Below are positions 1 to 5,904 of a stretch of 7,692 nucleotides of DNA, one piece after another (the stretch's first letter is position 1; every line of letters starts with the position of its first letter). The DNA is from Oscillospiraceae bacterium (lineage in GTDB: Bacteria; Bacillota; Clostridia; Oscillospirales; Oscillospiraceae). Where the stretch lies: assembly GCA_017458025.1 (NCBI GenBank), contig JAFTGG010000014.1, forward strand, positions 1-7,692, read 5' to 3'. A program made the translations under genes and the position numbers. The notes beneath the pieces are model-generated. The model did no database searches, was not told the origin of the DNA, and saw nothing but the letters and a program-made list of their open reading frames with translations.

Positions 1-200
1 CACGGGCTAACTTGAGAATATGTTGTCTACCACATCGATGCCAATACTGCTGTAGGCGAGGAAAATTTGTCGCCACAGTAATTAAAAATTGACTTGATCC
101 ACTAAGCCCCAATTTCGGCAATGCCACAAATCTTTAGTGATTTATTTTTGTGATCTCAAAGGGGATGGCTATCCTGAATGAGGTGAAGGTCGCAACAATT
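1..200. other. AT-rich left flank without an intact gene
   Basis: This stretch has about 42% GC, well below the neighbouring genes, and contains no reading frame with a start and ribosome binding site. On the minus strand, two short stop-interrupted fragments can be read: one ends in residues IGIDVVDNIFSS followed by TAG near position 12, and another frame stays open to the left edge after a TAA near 135. I do not recognise either. They may be a decayed gene, a mobile-element remnant or plain intergenic DNA. No convincing hairpin-plus-T-tract terminator is visible for the membrane protein gene that ends at 201. Confidence 0.4.
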
Positions 201-1340
201 TTATTTGACTAACGCCTCCACTGTTTTCCACCGCCGGACGATCATGCCGAACACTCCGTAGACATATAGCACGGACGCCGCAATGCTGACCCAGCTGTTG
301 CGGTAGAACAGCGCCATGGCCAGCGCAAACGCTGCGGACAGGACGGCGAGCTTTACGAAATAGCTACCGCCCGCGCGGTAGCCCTCGCGGGCAAAGCGCC
401 CGATGAAGAACAGGAAAACGTAATAGGCGAGAAACGACGCGACGAGGAAACTGTTTTTTGCCACGTCGTTGACCTCGGGCTCGCGCATGAATTCCAAGGC
501 CGCCGTGATGTTGTTCAGCGCGACGACCAGCACGATATGGATCAGCATATACGCCGTGCCGGTCGTCTGCCGCTCGCGGTCGATGACGTGGTTGTAGAGT
601 ACGCCGTAGCTCAAAAACAGCCCGCCGACGATCAGGAACGCCATCAGGGAAAAATAAACCTTGTTGACGCCGAAGCCGCCCTCGACATACTCCGCGATGG
701 CGACGACCATCTCGCCGAAGGTGAAGACAATGTAGAGCATGACCCGCTCGCTCAGATGCTCGAAGTTGACAGGGATCAGCGCGTCGATCCGCTCGGTGAA
801 GATCGCCGCCACGAAGCCGACGAGCAGCGCCAGCCACGAAAGCGCGATGTGCGTCGCGGCATAGAGCGGGATCGACGCGAACACAAGAGCCGCTTGCAGC
901 GCCAGCAGGCGCATGTGGTATTTGAGGTGACGGTCCTCCCACGGCATGACGCCCCTGCTCCGGCGCAGCTTGAGGAAATACTGCGCGCTCAGGTTCAGCA
1001 GGATCAAGCCCCACGCGACGTTGTAGCGGATATAGTAGCCGCCCTCCAACCGCGTCCCGTCCGCCAGATAATAGAGCAGATACATATTGATGAACAGGCA
1101 GACATGATCCGCGACGCCGTTGGTGCCGTAGCGGTTGATGAACAGCGAGCTGAAATACCACACCTGCAAAATGACGAGCGTGGCGACGATATAAGTGAGA
1201 TAGGTGCTTGCCGTGAAAAAGCCGTTTTCGATGGCGTGCAGCAGCGCGTTGTTCCGACCGACCAGATAGACAAAGATCAGGTCGTAGATCAGCTCGATGT
1301 ATTCGACTTTCTTTTCGCCGCCGTGAAACAGTTCAGACAT
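201..1340 (-). CDS. LtrA-family (low temperature requirement A) integral membrane protein
   Basis: A 379-residue polytopic membrane protein of the LtrA family. The role of this family is poorly known; the name comes from a Listeria cold-growth mutant, so no substrate or reaction should be assumed. Two family hallmarks are visible: the N-terminal segment EYIELIYDLIFVYLVGR (residues 13-29, matching the usual ELFFDLVFV pattern) and HLSERVMLYIVFTFGE (195-210, matching the HFAERFGLFTIIVLGE pattern). About ten hydrophobic segments span the length, and the C-terminus is basic. The reading frame stays open upstream into the LysR gene, but the start at 1340 is chosen because AGGAGGT lies nine bases before it and the homologous region begins just after. 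It follows the LysR gene by 14 bp, so the two are probably co-transcribed. Family assignment is solid; function is open. Confidence 0.85.
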   Translation of the reverse strand: MSELFHGGEKKVEYIELIYDLIFVYLVGRNNALLHAIENGFFTASTYLTYIVATLVILQVWYFSSLFINRYGTNGVADHVCLFINMYLLYYLADGTRLEGGYYIRYNVAWGLILLNLSAQYFLKLRRSRGVMPWEDRHLKYHMRLLALQAALVFASIPLYAATHIALSWLALLVGFVAAIFTERIDALIPVNFEHLSERVMLYIVFTFGEMVVAIAEYVEGGFGVNKVYFSLMAFLIVGGLFLSYGVLYNHVIDRERQTTGTAYMLIHIVLVVALNNITAALEFMREPEVNDVAKNSFLVASFLAYYVFLFFIGRFAREGYRAGGSYFVKLAVLSAAFALAMALFYRNSWVSIAASVLYVYGVFGMIVRRWKTVEALVK

Positions 1341-1349
1341 GTACGGGAT

Positions 1350-1356
1350 ACCTCCT
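1350..1356 (-). promoter_or_regulatory. Ribosome binding site fixing the LtrA-family start
   Basis: On the minus strand AGGAGGT precedes the ATG at 1340 by nine bases. It overlaps the last codon of the upstream LysR gene by two bases, which suggests coupled translation, and it argues against the longer in-frame start further upstream. Confidence 0.85.
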
Positions 1357-2215
1357 ATCGGCTGCCAATGGATTCGGAACGGATCGCGTTGAAGAACGAT
1401 GTGTACCGCGCTTTCTCGGGATCGAGACAGGCCACATAATAGGAAACGCTTGCGAAATCTTCCCGCAGGGGAAGATTTTTTCGTTTCTCCGGCACATAGC
1501 CGTCCTTCAGCATCTGGTCGGAATTGAACACGAGCAGATTCGAGGCGTCCACCAGCTCGTCCATCGTGTCCGCGTCGGTCTGGATGAGAAAAGAAGTTTT
1601 CGGCAGCTTTTCCCGGCACAGCTCCACCCAGAAGCCGAGGTCAAAGGTGAGGATACTGCACCCCGCCAAATCTGCGGCGCAAAGCTCCGCCTTAGACGCA
1701 AGCGGGTGATCCTCCGGCACGGAGATATAGAGCTGCTCGCGAAGATACCGTTGACAGAAAATACTTTTGTCCTCTGGCTTTTCATGCAGCACAATGAGCT
1801 GACAGCTTCGGTTTTTGAGCCGCGCGACCAGCGCGCCGTCCGGAGCCATCTCCGTCAGGATGGACTTGCCGGGAAAGGATTGCGTCAGGACGGGAATGAG
1901 GTGATTGATCGCCAGAATGCCGCAGGAGCCGAGCGTCAGCGTCCGCTCGCGCCGATCCGCTTCATACGCGGCGGCCAGCAGTTCCCGCTCGTCGGCCAAA
2001 ATACGCCTCGCGTACTCCGCGACGACTTTTCCGGCAGGATTCAGCGTGAGCTTTCGCTTGTCGCGGTGAAATAAAACGATCCCCATATCGGCTTCGATCT
2101 TCTTCATGGAGCGCGTAAGCGCGGGCTGGGAGATATGCAGCTCCTCCGCCGCGCCGGACAGCGTGCCGAGCCGCGCGAACGCGTCCAACTGTTCGAGTAA
2201 ATACAGCTCTATCAT
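1355..2215 (-). CDS. LysR-type transcriptional regulator (LTTR 1)
   Basis: A 286-residue LysR-family regulator of usual length. Residues 2-60 form the winged helix-turn-helix (LSGAAEELHISQPALTRSMKK, about 19-39), followed by a linker helix and a periplasmic-binding-protein-like effector domain from about 92 to the end (TLTLGSC, LREQLYISVP, DLGFWVELCREK). The start at 2215 is preferred over an in-frame ATG at 2233 because GGAGGT lies six bases before it and the homologous MIELYLLEQL begins there. It diverges from the flavodoxin-hydrolase operon and is followed by the LtrA gene. It is clearly paralogous to the second regulator in this window (5903-6742) over its whole length, including cysteines at 98, 154, 200 and 263. 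By family habit it should control the divergent flavodoxin promoter and its own; the inducer is unknown. Confidence 0.93.
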   Translation of the reverse strand: MIELYLLEQLDAFARLGTLSGAAEELHISQPALTRSMKKIEADMGIVLFHRDKRKLTLNPAGKVVAEYARRILADERELLAAAYEADRRERTLTLGSCGILAINHLIPVLTQSFPGKSILTEMAPDGALVARLKNRSCQLIVLHEKPEDKSIFCQRYLREQLYISVPEDHPLASKAELCAADLAGCSILTFDLGFWVELCREKLPKTSFLIQTDADTMDELVDASNLLVFNSDQMLKDGYVPEKRKNLPLREDFASVSYYVACLDPEKARYTSFFNAIRSESIGSR

Positions 2216-2221
2216 GGGCTG

Positions 2222-2227
2222 ACCTCC
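2222..2227 (-). promoter_or_regulatory. Ribosome binding site fixing the LTTR 1 start
   Basis: GGAGGT on the minus strand, six bases before the ATG at 2215. The alternative upstream ATG (2233) has only AT-rich sequence before it, so translation should begin at 2215. Confidence 0.8.
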
Positions 2228-2231
2228 AAAC

Positions 2232-2246
2232 ATAACTGTTGGTTAT
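2232..2246. promoter_or_regulatory. Putative LysR binding box (ATAAC-N5-GTTAT, T-N11-A)
   Basis: A perfect 15-bp interrupted dyad that fits the classic T-N11-A LysR consensus. Its centre (2239) lies about 64 bp upstream of the start site predicted for the flavodoxin promoter, where LysR recognition sites normally sit, and it overlaps the start region of the leftward promoter, which would allow autorepression. Further ATAAC/GTTAT half-sites occur at 2256-2260 and 2289-2293. The motif is seen directly; binding is inferred. Confidence 0.65.
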
Positions 2247-2252
2247 ATTTAT

Positions 2253-2281
2253 ATCATAACCTTTGATTTTTCAAAGCGCAA
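2253..2281 (-). promoter_or_regulatory. Predicted promoter of the LTTR 1-LtrA operon
   Basis: Reading on the minus strand: -35 TTGCGC (2281-2276, 3 of 6 matches to consensus), a 17-bp spacer, and -10 TATGAT (2258-2253). It overlaps the oppositely directed flavodoxin promoter, with the two -35 regions crossing. Confidence 0.5.
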
Positions 2282-2296
2282 GACTTTTGTTATGAT
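2268..2296 (+). promoter_or_regulatory. Predicted promoter of the flavodoxin-hydrolase operon
   Basis: A weak -35 TTTTCA (2268-2273, 4 of 6 matches), a 17-bp spacer and -10 TATGAT (2291-2296), giving a start site near 2303. The weak -35 is typical of promoters needing a LysR activator. The -10 lies within the right arm (GTTATGAT, 2289-2296) of a dyad whose left arm ATCATAAC (2253-2260) contains the -10 of the leftward promoter. Confidence 0.55.
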
Positions 2297-2331
2297 TTCA
2301 CCATCAAAACGTTGGGAGGAGTTCGTAAACG

Positions 2332-2817
2332 ATGAAGAAGAAACTGGTGCTTTACTTTTCTGTCTACGGCACGGCGAAGAAGACCGCGGAGGAGATCGGT
2401 CGGCAGGCGGACGCGGATGTGATCGAGATCGAACCCGCCGTCCCCTATGACAGCGACCGCGAACACTATAACGCGCTGGCGCGGCTGGCGAAAAAGGAGC
2501 ATGACGAGGACATGCGCCCCGCCATCAAGAATGACCTGCCCGTGGCGGACTACGATACCATCTTCATCGGCTATCCGATGTGGTGGTACACCTTCCCAAT
2601 GATTATTTACACCTTATTCGACCGGTATGACTTTACCGGCAAGACCATCATCCCGTTCAACACGCACATGGGCAGCGGCGACGGCGGCACCTATCAGACC
2701 ATCCGCGAGCTGGAGCCCGGCGCGACGGTGCTGGAGGGGCTTCCCGTGGAGATGACCGACGCCGAGAGCGGCGCGGCGGACGCGGTGGCAAAGTGGCTGA
2801 AATCTTTGAATTTCTAA
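2332..2817 (+). CDS. Flavodoxin-family FMN-binding electron carrier
   Basis: A 161-residue flavodoxin-like protein, a typical length for a stand-alone flavodoxin. It should bind FMN and carry electrons, or reduce substrates, in the cytoplasm. Visible landmarks are the first beta strand KKLVLYFS running into the phosphate loop SVYGTAKKT (residues 10-18), the FMN-side loop GYPMWWYTFP (80-89) with aromatic residues able to stack on the isoalloxazine ring, and the third loop NTHMGSGDGGT (110-120). This resembles the flavodoxin_4 group found beside oxidoreductases in Firmicutes, rather than ferredoxin-replacing long-chain flavodoxins. GGGAGGAG lies ten bases before the ATG. The hydrolase gene follows 21 bp downstream, so both share the promoter near 2268-2296. 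The redox partner is unknown. Confidence 0.92.
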   Translation: MKKKLVLYFSVYGTAKKTAEEIGRQADADVIEIEPAVPYDSDREHYNALARLAKKEHDEDMRPAIKNDLPVADYDTIFIGYPMWWYTFPMIIYTLFDRYDFTGKTIIPFNTHMGSGDGGTYQTIRELEPGATVLEGLPVEMTDAESGAADAVAKWLKSLNF

Positions 2818-2838
2818 TTTTGAAGGAGGATAAAGAAC

Positions 2839-3711
2839 ATGGACACGCAAAAAGTGGTATTTCTGAACAAGAAGCTCAATCTAAGGTTGGCGGGGCTTCT
2901 GCGGCTCCCGGAGGCGTTCGACCTGAGCAAAAATTATCCCGCCGTGGTAGTTACCGGCCCGATGCTCTCGGTCAAGGAGCAGGCGCAGTCGGTCTACGCG
3001 GAAAAGCTGACCGAGGCGGGCTATGTCACGCTGGTGTTCGACGGCGCGTACTTCGGCGAGAGCGAGGGCCTGCCGCGCGGACAGGAGCTTCCCGACGTGA
3101 AAGAGAGCGACATCGAGGGAGCGGTGGACTATCTGGAGAGCCTGCCCTATGTGGACAAGGCGCGGATCGGCGGCCTCGGCATTTGCGGCTCGGGCTCCTA
3201 TATGTCGGTCGCGGGCGTGAAGGAACCGCGGCTCAAGGCGATTACGGCGATCGTGCCCGCAATCTCCGACATCTCCACCTCCGCGATGGCGGGCTTTTTC
3301 AAGCCGGAGGACGAGGTCAAGGCGGCGAAGGCGGCCTATGAAAAGGGCGAGGGAGAGCTGATGTTCCTCAACTTCATGCCGAGAGCATTCGACGAGGGCG
3401 CGGCATATTACTACAGCGCCCGCGGTACGCATCCGCGCTGGTCGAATCAGGTGGTCGCGTGGAGCCAGCTGGAGTTGGTGAAGTACAATGTCACCAATAT
3501 TATGAAGGACATGAAGAAGCCCTACTGCGTCGTTACGGCGGAAAACGCCTGGTCGCGGAGCGCGTCGGAGGAGGTTTTTGGCGCCGTGCCTCACGACAAC
3601 AAGGAGCTGCACGTCATCCCGGAAGCCAGCCACTTCGATATGTACGACCTCGCGCCATTCGTTTCCGAGGCGTTTGACTTCATCCTGCCGTTCTTTGGCA
3701 GGAATCTGTAA
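2839..3711 (+). CDS. Alpha/beta hydrolase of the DLH/YcjY-like type, probable Cys nucleophile
   Basis: A 290-residue cytoplasmic alpha/beta-hydrolase-fold protein without signal peptide. Landmarks in order: strand AVVVTGP (35-41) with the oxyanion region, TLVFDGAYFGESEG (64-77), the nucleophile elbow RIGGLGICGSGSY (109-121), the acid-loop region VTAENAWSRSASEEVF (232-247) and the catalytic His in EASHFDMYD (262-270, His265). The elbow follows the GIC-x-G form seen in this family, so Cys116 rather than Ser is the likely nucleophile, as in dienelactone hydrolase; Ser118 is a less likely alternative. Glu235 or a neighbour may be the acid. AAGGAGG sits nine bases before the ATG. It is the second gene of the flavodoxin operon. 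Substrate not determinable: an ester, lactone or thioester is plausible. The gene is followed by a large hairpin (3739-3775). Confidence 0.85.
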   Translation: MDTQKVVFLNKKLNLRLAGLLRLPEAFDLSKNYPAVVVTGPMLSVKEQAQSVYAEKLTEAGYVTLVFDGAYFGESEGLPRGQELPDVKESDIEGAVDYLESLPYVDKARIGGLGICGSGSYMSVAGVKEPRLKAITAIVPAISDISTSAMAGFFKPEDEVKAAKAAYEKGEGELMFLNFMPRAFDEGAAYYYSARGTHPRWSNQVVAWSQLELVKYNVTNIMKDMKKPYCVVTAENAWSRSASEEVFGAVPHDNKELHVIPEASHFDMYDLAPFVSEAFDFILPFFGRNL

Positions 3712-3738
3712 GGCTGCGGATGATTGAATCGTATGTCC

Positions 3739-3775
3739 GTTATAGCGCTATGCGTTTATCGCATAGCGCTATAAC
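3739..3775. repeat. Perfect 16-bp inverted repeat with 5-nt loop
   Basis: Arms GTTATAGCGCTATGCG (3739-3754) and CGCATAGCGCTATAAC (3760-3775) pair perfectly around TTTAT. Each arm contains the self-complementary word ATAGCGCTAT (3742-3751 and 3763-3772), so the element could act in DNA as two operators 21 bp apart. No T tract follows, so it is not a standard terminator, although it may help end the upstream operon transcript. Confidence 0.85.
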
Positions 3776-3816
3776 TATTTGGCATTGTACATTTTTCGGA
3801 TAGTGATGTAGGCTAT
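3763..3816 (+). promoter_or_regulatory. Shared promoter module, copy 1 (PNPOx-esterase operon)
   Basis: ATAGCGCTAT (3763-3772), 7 bp, TGGCATTGTACA (3780-3791), 17 bp, TAGGCTAT (3809-3816). The same words with the same spacers occur at 6888-6941 before the aldo/keto reductase gene. Within it, TTGTAC (3785-3790) and TAGGCT (3809-3814), 18 bp apart, are the likely -35 and -10, placing the palindrome about 53 bp upstream of the start site, a position suited to an activator. The -10 is poor, consistent with activation. A TATATT at 3814-3819 is an alternative -10. Confidence 0.6.
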
Positions 3817-3877
3817 ATTTGGTTAGCGAATTAAGTCAAATTTAATTGCAACGAATGCACTGAAAGGAGCATCTACC

Positions 3878-4270
3878 ATGAAAGAGGCATTGGAATTTTT
3901 GAAAAAGGCCGGCACGTTCTATCTCGCCACCGTCGAGGGCGACCAGCCGCATGTGCGCCCGTTCGGCGCGGTGTGCGAGTTTGAGGGCAAGCTCTATATC
4001 GTGACGAACAACACCAAGGACGTCTACAAGCAGATGGCCGCGAATCCGAAGATCGAGATCTCCGGCATGGCGGGCGGCAAGTGGATTCGCCTCAAGGCGG
4101 AGGCCGTGCGTGACGACCGCTTCGAGGCGCGCAAGGCGATGCTCGACGCGAACCCGAGCCTGCGCAACATGTACAGCGAGGACGACGGCAAGGTCGAGGT
4201 GCTGTACCTGCAAAACGCGACGGCGACGATCTGCTCGTTCAGCGACGCGCCCGTGACGTACACATTCTGA
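3878..4270 (+). CDS. Pyridoxamine 5'-phosphate oxidase-fold flavin-binding protein
   Basis: A 130-residue single-domain protein with the split beta-barrel fold of the PNPOx-like family. Such short members bind FMN (or sometimes F420 or haem) and act as reductases of unknown or varied substrates, including nitroimidazole-reductase (Nim) relatives; they are not the vitamin B6 enzyme. Visible signs are FYLATVEGDQPHVRPFG (14-30), with the Arg27-Pro28 phosphate-binding region, KLYIVTNNTKDVYKQMAANPKIEI (38-61, the usual strand and helix before the second half of the barrel) and KWIRLKAEAVRDD (68-80). AAAGGAG lies eight bases before the ATG. The SLH-esterase gene follows 41 bp later with no terminator between, so the two are probably one operon under the module at 3763-3816. 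Exact substrate and cofactor are not visible. Confidence 0.87.
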   Translation: MKEALEFLKKAGTFYLATVEGDQPHVRPFGAVCEFEGKLYIVTNNTKDVYKQMAANPKIEISGMAGGKWIRLKAEAVRDDRFEARKAMLDANPSLRNMYSEDDGKVEVLYLQNATATICSFSDAPVTYTF

Positions 4271-4295
4271 AGGCTGCGAACAGCGGAATATCACT

Positions 4296-4302
4296 GAGGA
4301 GG
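4296..4302 (+). promoter_or_regulatory. Ribosome binding site deciding a GTG start
   Basis: GAGGAGG lies nine bases before the GTG at 4312 but eighteen before the in-frame ATG at 4321. Translation should therefore begin at the GTG, adding three residues (MKH) to the signal peptide. Confidence 0.75.
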
Positions 4303-4311
4303 CGCAACAAA

Positions 4312-5862
4312 GTGAAACACATGAAAAAGTACCTCTCCGCACTGCTAACGATGGCGATGCTGCTGGCTTTGGCGCCCGCCGCGCTCGGCGCGTGGTACGA
4401 TGAGGCAATCAACTATGTGACCGAGAACGGCCTGATGGACGACGCGGCGGCATCGCCGGAGGCGAACGCCACGCGCGGCGAGATCGTGGACGCGATCTGG
4501 CGCATGGCCGGCAAGACCGAGGCGGAGAGCGCCGCGGCATGGGCGGCGGCACAGGGCATCCTGACCGGCTACGACGGCGACTACCATCTGAACGACCTTG
4601 TGACGCGGGAGCAGCTTGCGACGATGCTCTGGCGCTATGCGGAGCAGCCCGCGGCGAGCCTTCCCGCCTATGACGACGCGGCGAGCGTCGCGGCCTATGC
4701 CGCCGTCGCGGTGGCTTGGACGCAAAACGCGAAGGTCATGTCCGGCGTGGGCGGCGACAGCTTCGACCCGCGCGCCAATGTGACCCGCGCGACGCTGGCG
4801 CAGATTTTGATGAACTATCCGAACCGCGCCGATACCTCAGCGCAGGTTCCGACGCCCACGACGGACTATCGGACGGGCGCGATTGCCATTGCGAAGCAAG
4901 GCTTGTTTTCCTCGGGCGGCACGGTGACCGAGCCCGTTCCGGGCGAGTATAACGCCCAAATGAATTGGCTCGACGCCTCCCGCACGGGCAACACCGCGCA
5001 CGTCGATCACGCGAACGTGTACTATCAGATTCCCGAAACGATAAACGGCAGCCCCATCGTGTACCTCCACGGCTACGGCCAGTCCCGCATGGGCTGGATG
5101 ACCACGCCGGACGGACGCGAGGGCTGGTCTGACATCTTCCTGCGCTACGGCCACGCGGCGTTCCTCGTCGATCAGCCGCACCGCGGCGAGGCGGGCTCCG
5201 CCGTGTCGATGACAAACGACGGCTTCCTTGACGCTTGGGCGGCGGACTCGAAGGACTACAAGCCCGGCGATCAGGCATGGTACACGCACTTCCGCATCGG
5301 ACGCGTCGCGCCGGAGCTGTACGCGGGCTCCGCGTTCCCGACCGGCGACGCCGCGCAGAACCAGTTCTTCCGCCAGATGACGCCCAACACCGGCTCGTCC
5401 AACGGCGCGGAGACGCCCGCGCTGACGGCGGTGCTCTCAGACGTGAAGGAGATGACGGGCGAGAAGTCGATCTTCATCACCCACTCGGCGGGCGGAGCCA
5501 TCGGCTGGAACGTCGACATGGCGAACGTCGCGGCGATCATCGCCATCGAACCGGGCGGCGCGCCGCAGGCCGGAAGCCCGCAGTATAACGCGCTGCTGGC
5601 GGCGAAGGTGCCGATCATCTTCTATTTCGGCGACTACATCGACAACGGCCCGAGCGATATCATGTCCACCGGCTTCTGGCGCGGCATCCGCGACGGCGCG
5701 ATCGCGTTCGCGGAGCAGTACAACGCGGACGGCGGCGACGCGACGGTGATCGACCTACCGAAGCTCAGACTGTACGGCAACAGCCATTTCCTGTTCCAAG
5801 AGCTCAACAACAAGGAGATCGCCGACCACATTCAAGCATGGCTGGAAGCAAGAGGGCTGTAA
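4312..5862 (+). CDS. Secreted SLH-domain / alpha/beta-hydrolase (esterase) fusion protein
   Basis: A 516-residue exported protein. Residues 1-27 are a signal peptide (KK, a hydrophobic stretch and a cleavage site near ALGA). Three SLH repeats follow at about 28-68, 73-112 and 123-170, marked by TRGE (54-57), TREQ (98-101) and TRAT (158-161); SLH domains anchor proteins to pyruvylated secondary cell-wall polymers. After a Thr/Pro linker (about 174-186) comes an alpha/beta hydrolase: oxyanion-side HGYGQSR (253-259), DQPHRGEAG (287-295), nucleophile elbow ITHSAGGAIG (389-398, Ser392), IEPGG (412-416), FYFGDYID (437-444, Asp441 or Glu413 possible acid) and catalytic His492 in GNSHFLFQEL. The triad looks intact, so an active wall-anchored esterase or lipase is likely, acting outside the cell. 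It is the second gene of the PNPOx operon and ends at a bidirectional terminator. Substrate unknown. Confidence 0.88.
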   Translation: MKHMKKYLSALLTMAMLLALAPAALGAWYDEAINYVTENGLMDDAAASPEANATRGEIVDAIWRMAGKTEAESAAAWAAAQGILTGYDGDYHLNDLVTREQLATMLWRYAEQPAASLPAYDDAASVAAYAAVAVAWTQNAKVMSGVGGDSFDPRANVTRATLAQILMNYPNRADTSAQVPTPTTDYRTGAIAIAKQGLFSSGGTVTEPVPGEYNAQMNWLDASRTGNTAHVDHANVYYQIPETINGSPIVYLHGYGQSRMGWMTTPDGREGWSDIFLRYGHAAFLVDQPHRGEAGSAVSMTNDGFLDAWAADSKDYKPGDQAWYTHFRIGRVAPELYAGSAFPTGDAAQNQFFRQMTPNTGSSNGAETPALTAVLSDVKEMTGEKSIFITHSAGGAIGWNVDMANVAAIIAIEPGGAPQAGSPQYNALLAAKVPIIFYFGDYIDNGPSDIMSTGFWRGIRDGAIAFAEQYNADGGDATVIDLPKLRLYGNSHFLFQELNNKEIADHIQAWLEARGL

Positions 5863-5871
5863 GCGCATAAG

Positions 5872-5904
5872 GAAAGACGGATACCGCGGTATCCGCCTTT
5901 CTTT
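5872..5904. terminator. Bidirectional rho-independent terminator between converging genes
   Basis: GAAAG (5872-5876) and CTTTC (5897-5901) flank, after one A-C mismatch, the perfect palindrome CGGATACCGCGGTATCCG (5878-5895). A short T tract (TTT, 5902-5904) follows on the plus strand and TCTTTCC follows on the minus strand. It lies just after the esterase stop (5862) and reaches the stop of the second LysR gene (5903), so it can end transcription from both sides. Confidence 0.8.

Noticed and set aside
537..1439. A 300-codon open frame on the plus strand opposite the LtrA-family gene
   Set aside because: Its product is a charged Asp/Gln/Arg-rich string with no recognisable domain, no good ribosome binding site was seen, and it lies antisense to a clear membrane protein gene. 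It is a by-product of high GC.
1341..1619. N-terminal extension of the LtrA-family protein by 93 residues
   Set aside because: The extension is hydrophilic and overlaps the LysR coding sequence in another frame. AGGAGGT directly before the ATG at 1340 and the family start just after it fix the shorter form.
3739..3780. Hairpin read as a rho-independent terminator of the hydrolase operon
   Set aside because: The stem is strong but is followed by TATTTGG rather than a T run, and its arms carry the word shared with the downstream promoter module. A regulatory role explains more; partial termination is not excluded.
3829..3847. AATTAA-N7-TTAATT dyad fitting T-N11-A between the promoter and the PNPOx gene
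   Set aside because: It lies in AT-rich DNA where such words arise by chance, is downstream of the predicted promoter and has no counterpart before the aldo/keto reductase gene.
3711..4279. The word AAGGCTGCG just after the stop codons of both the hydrolase and PNPOx genes (near 3711 and 4270)
   Set aside because: Nine bases without further similarity around them, no hairpin and no spacing logic; probably chance.
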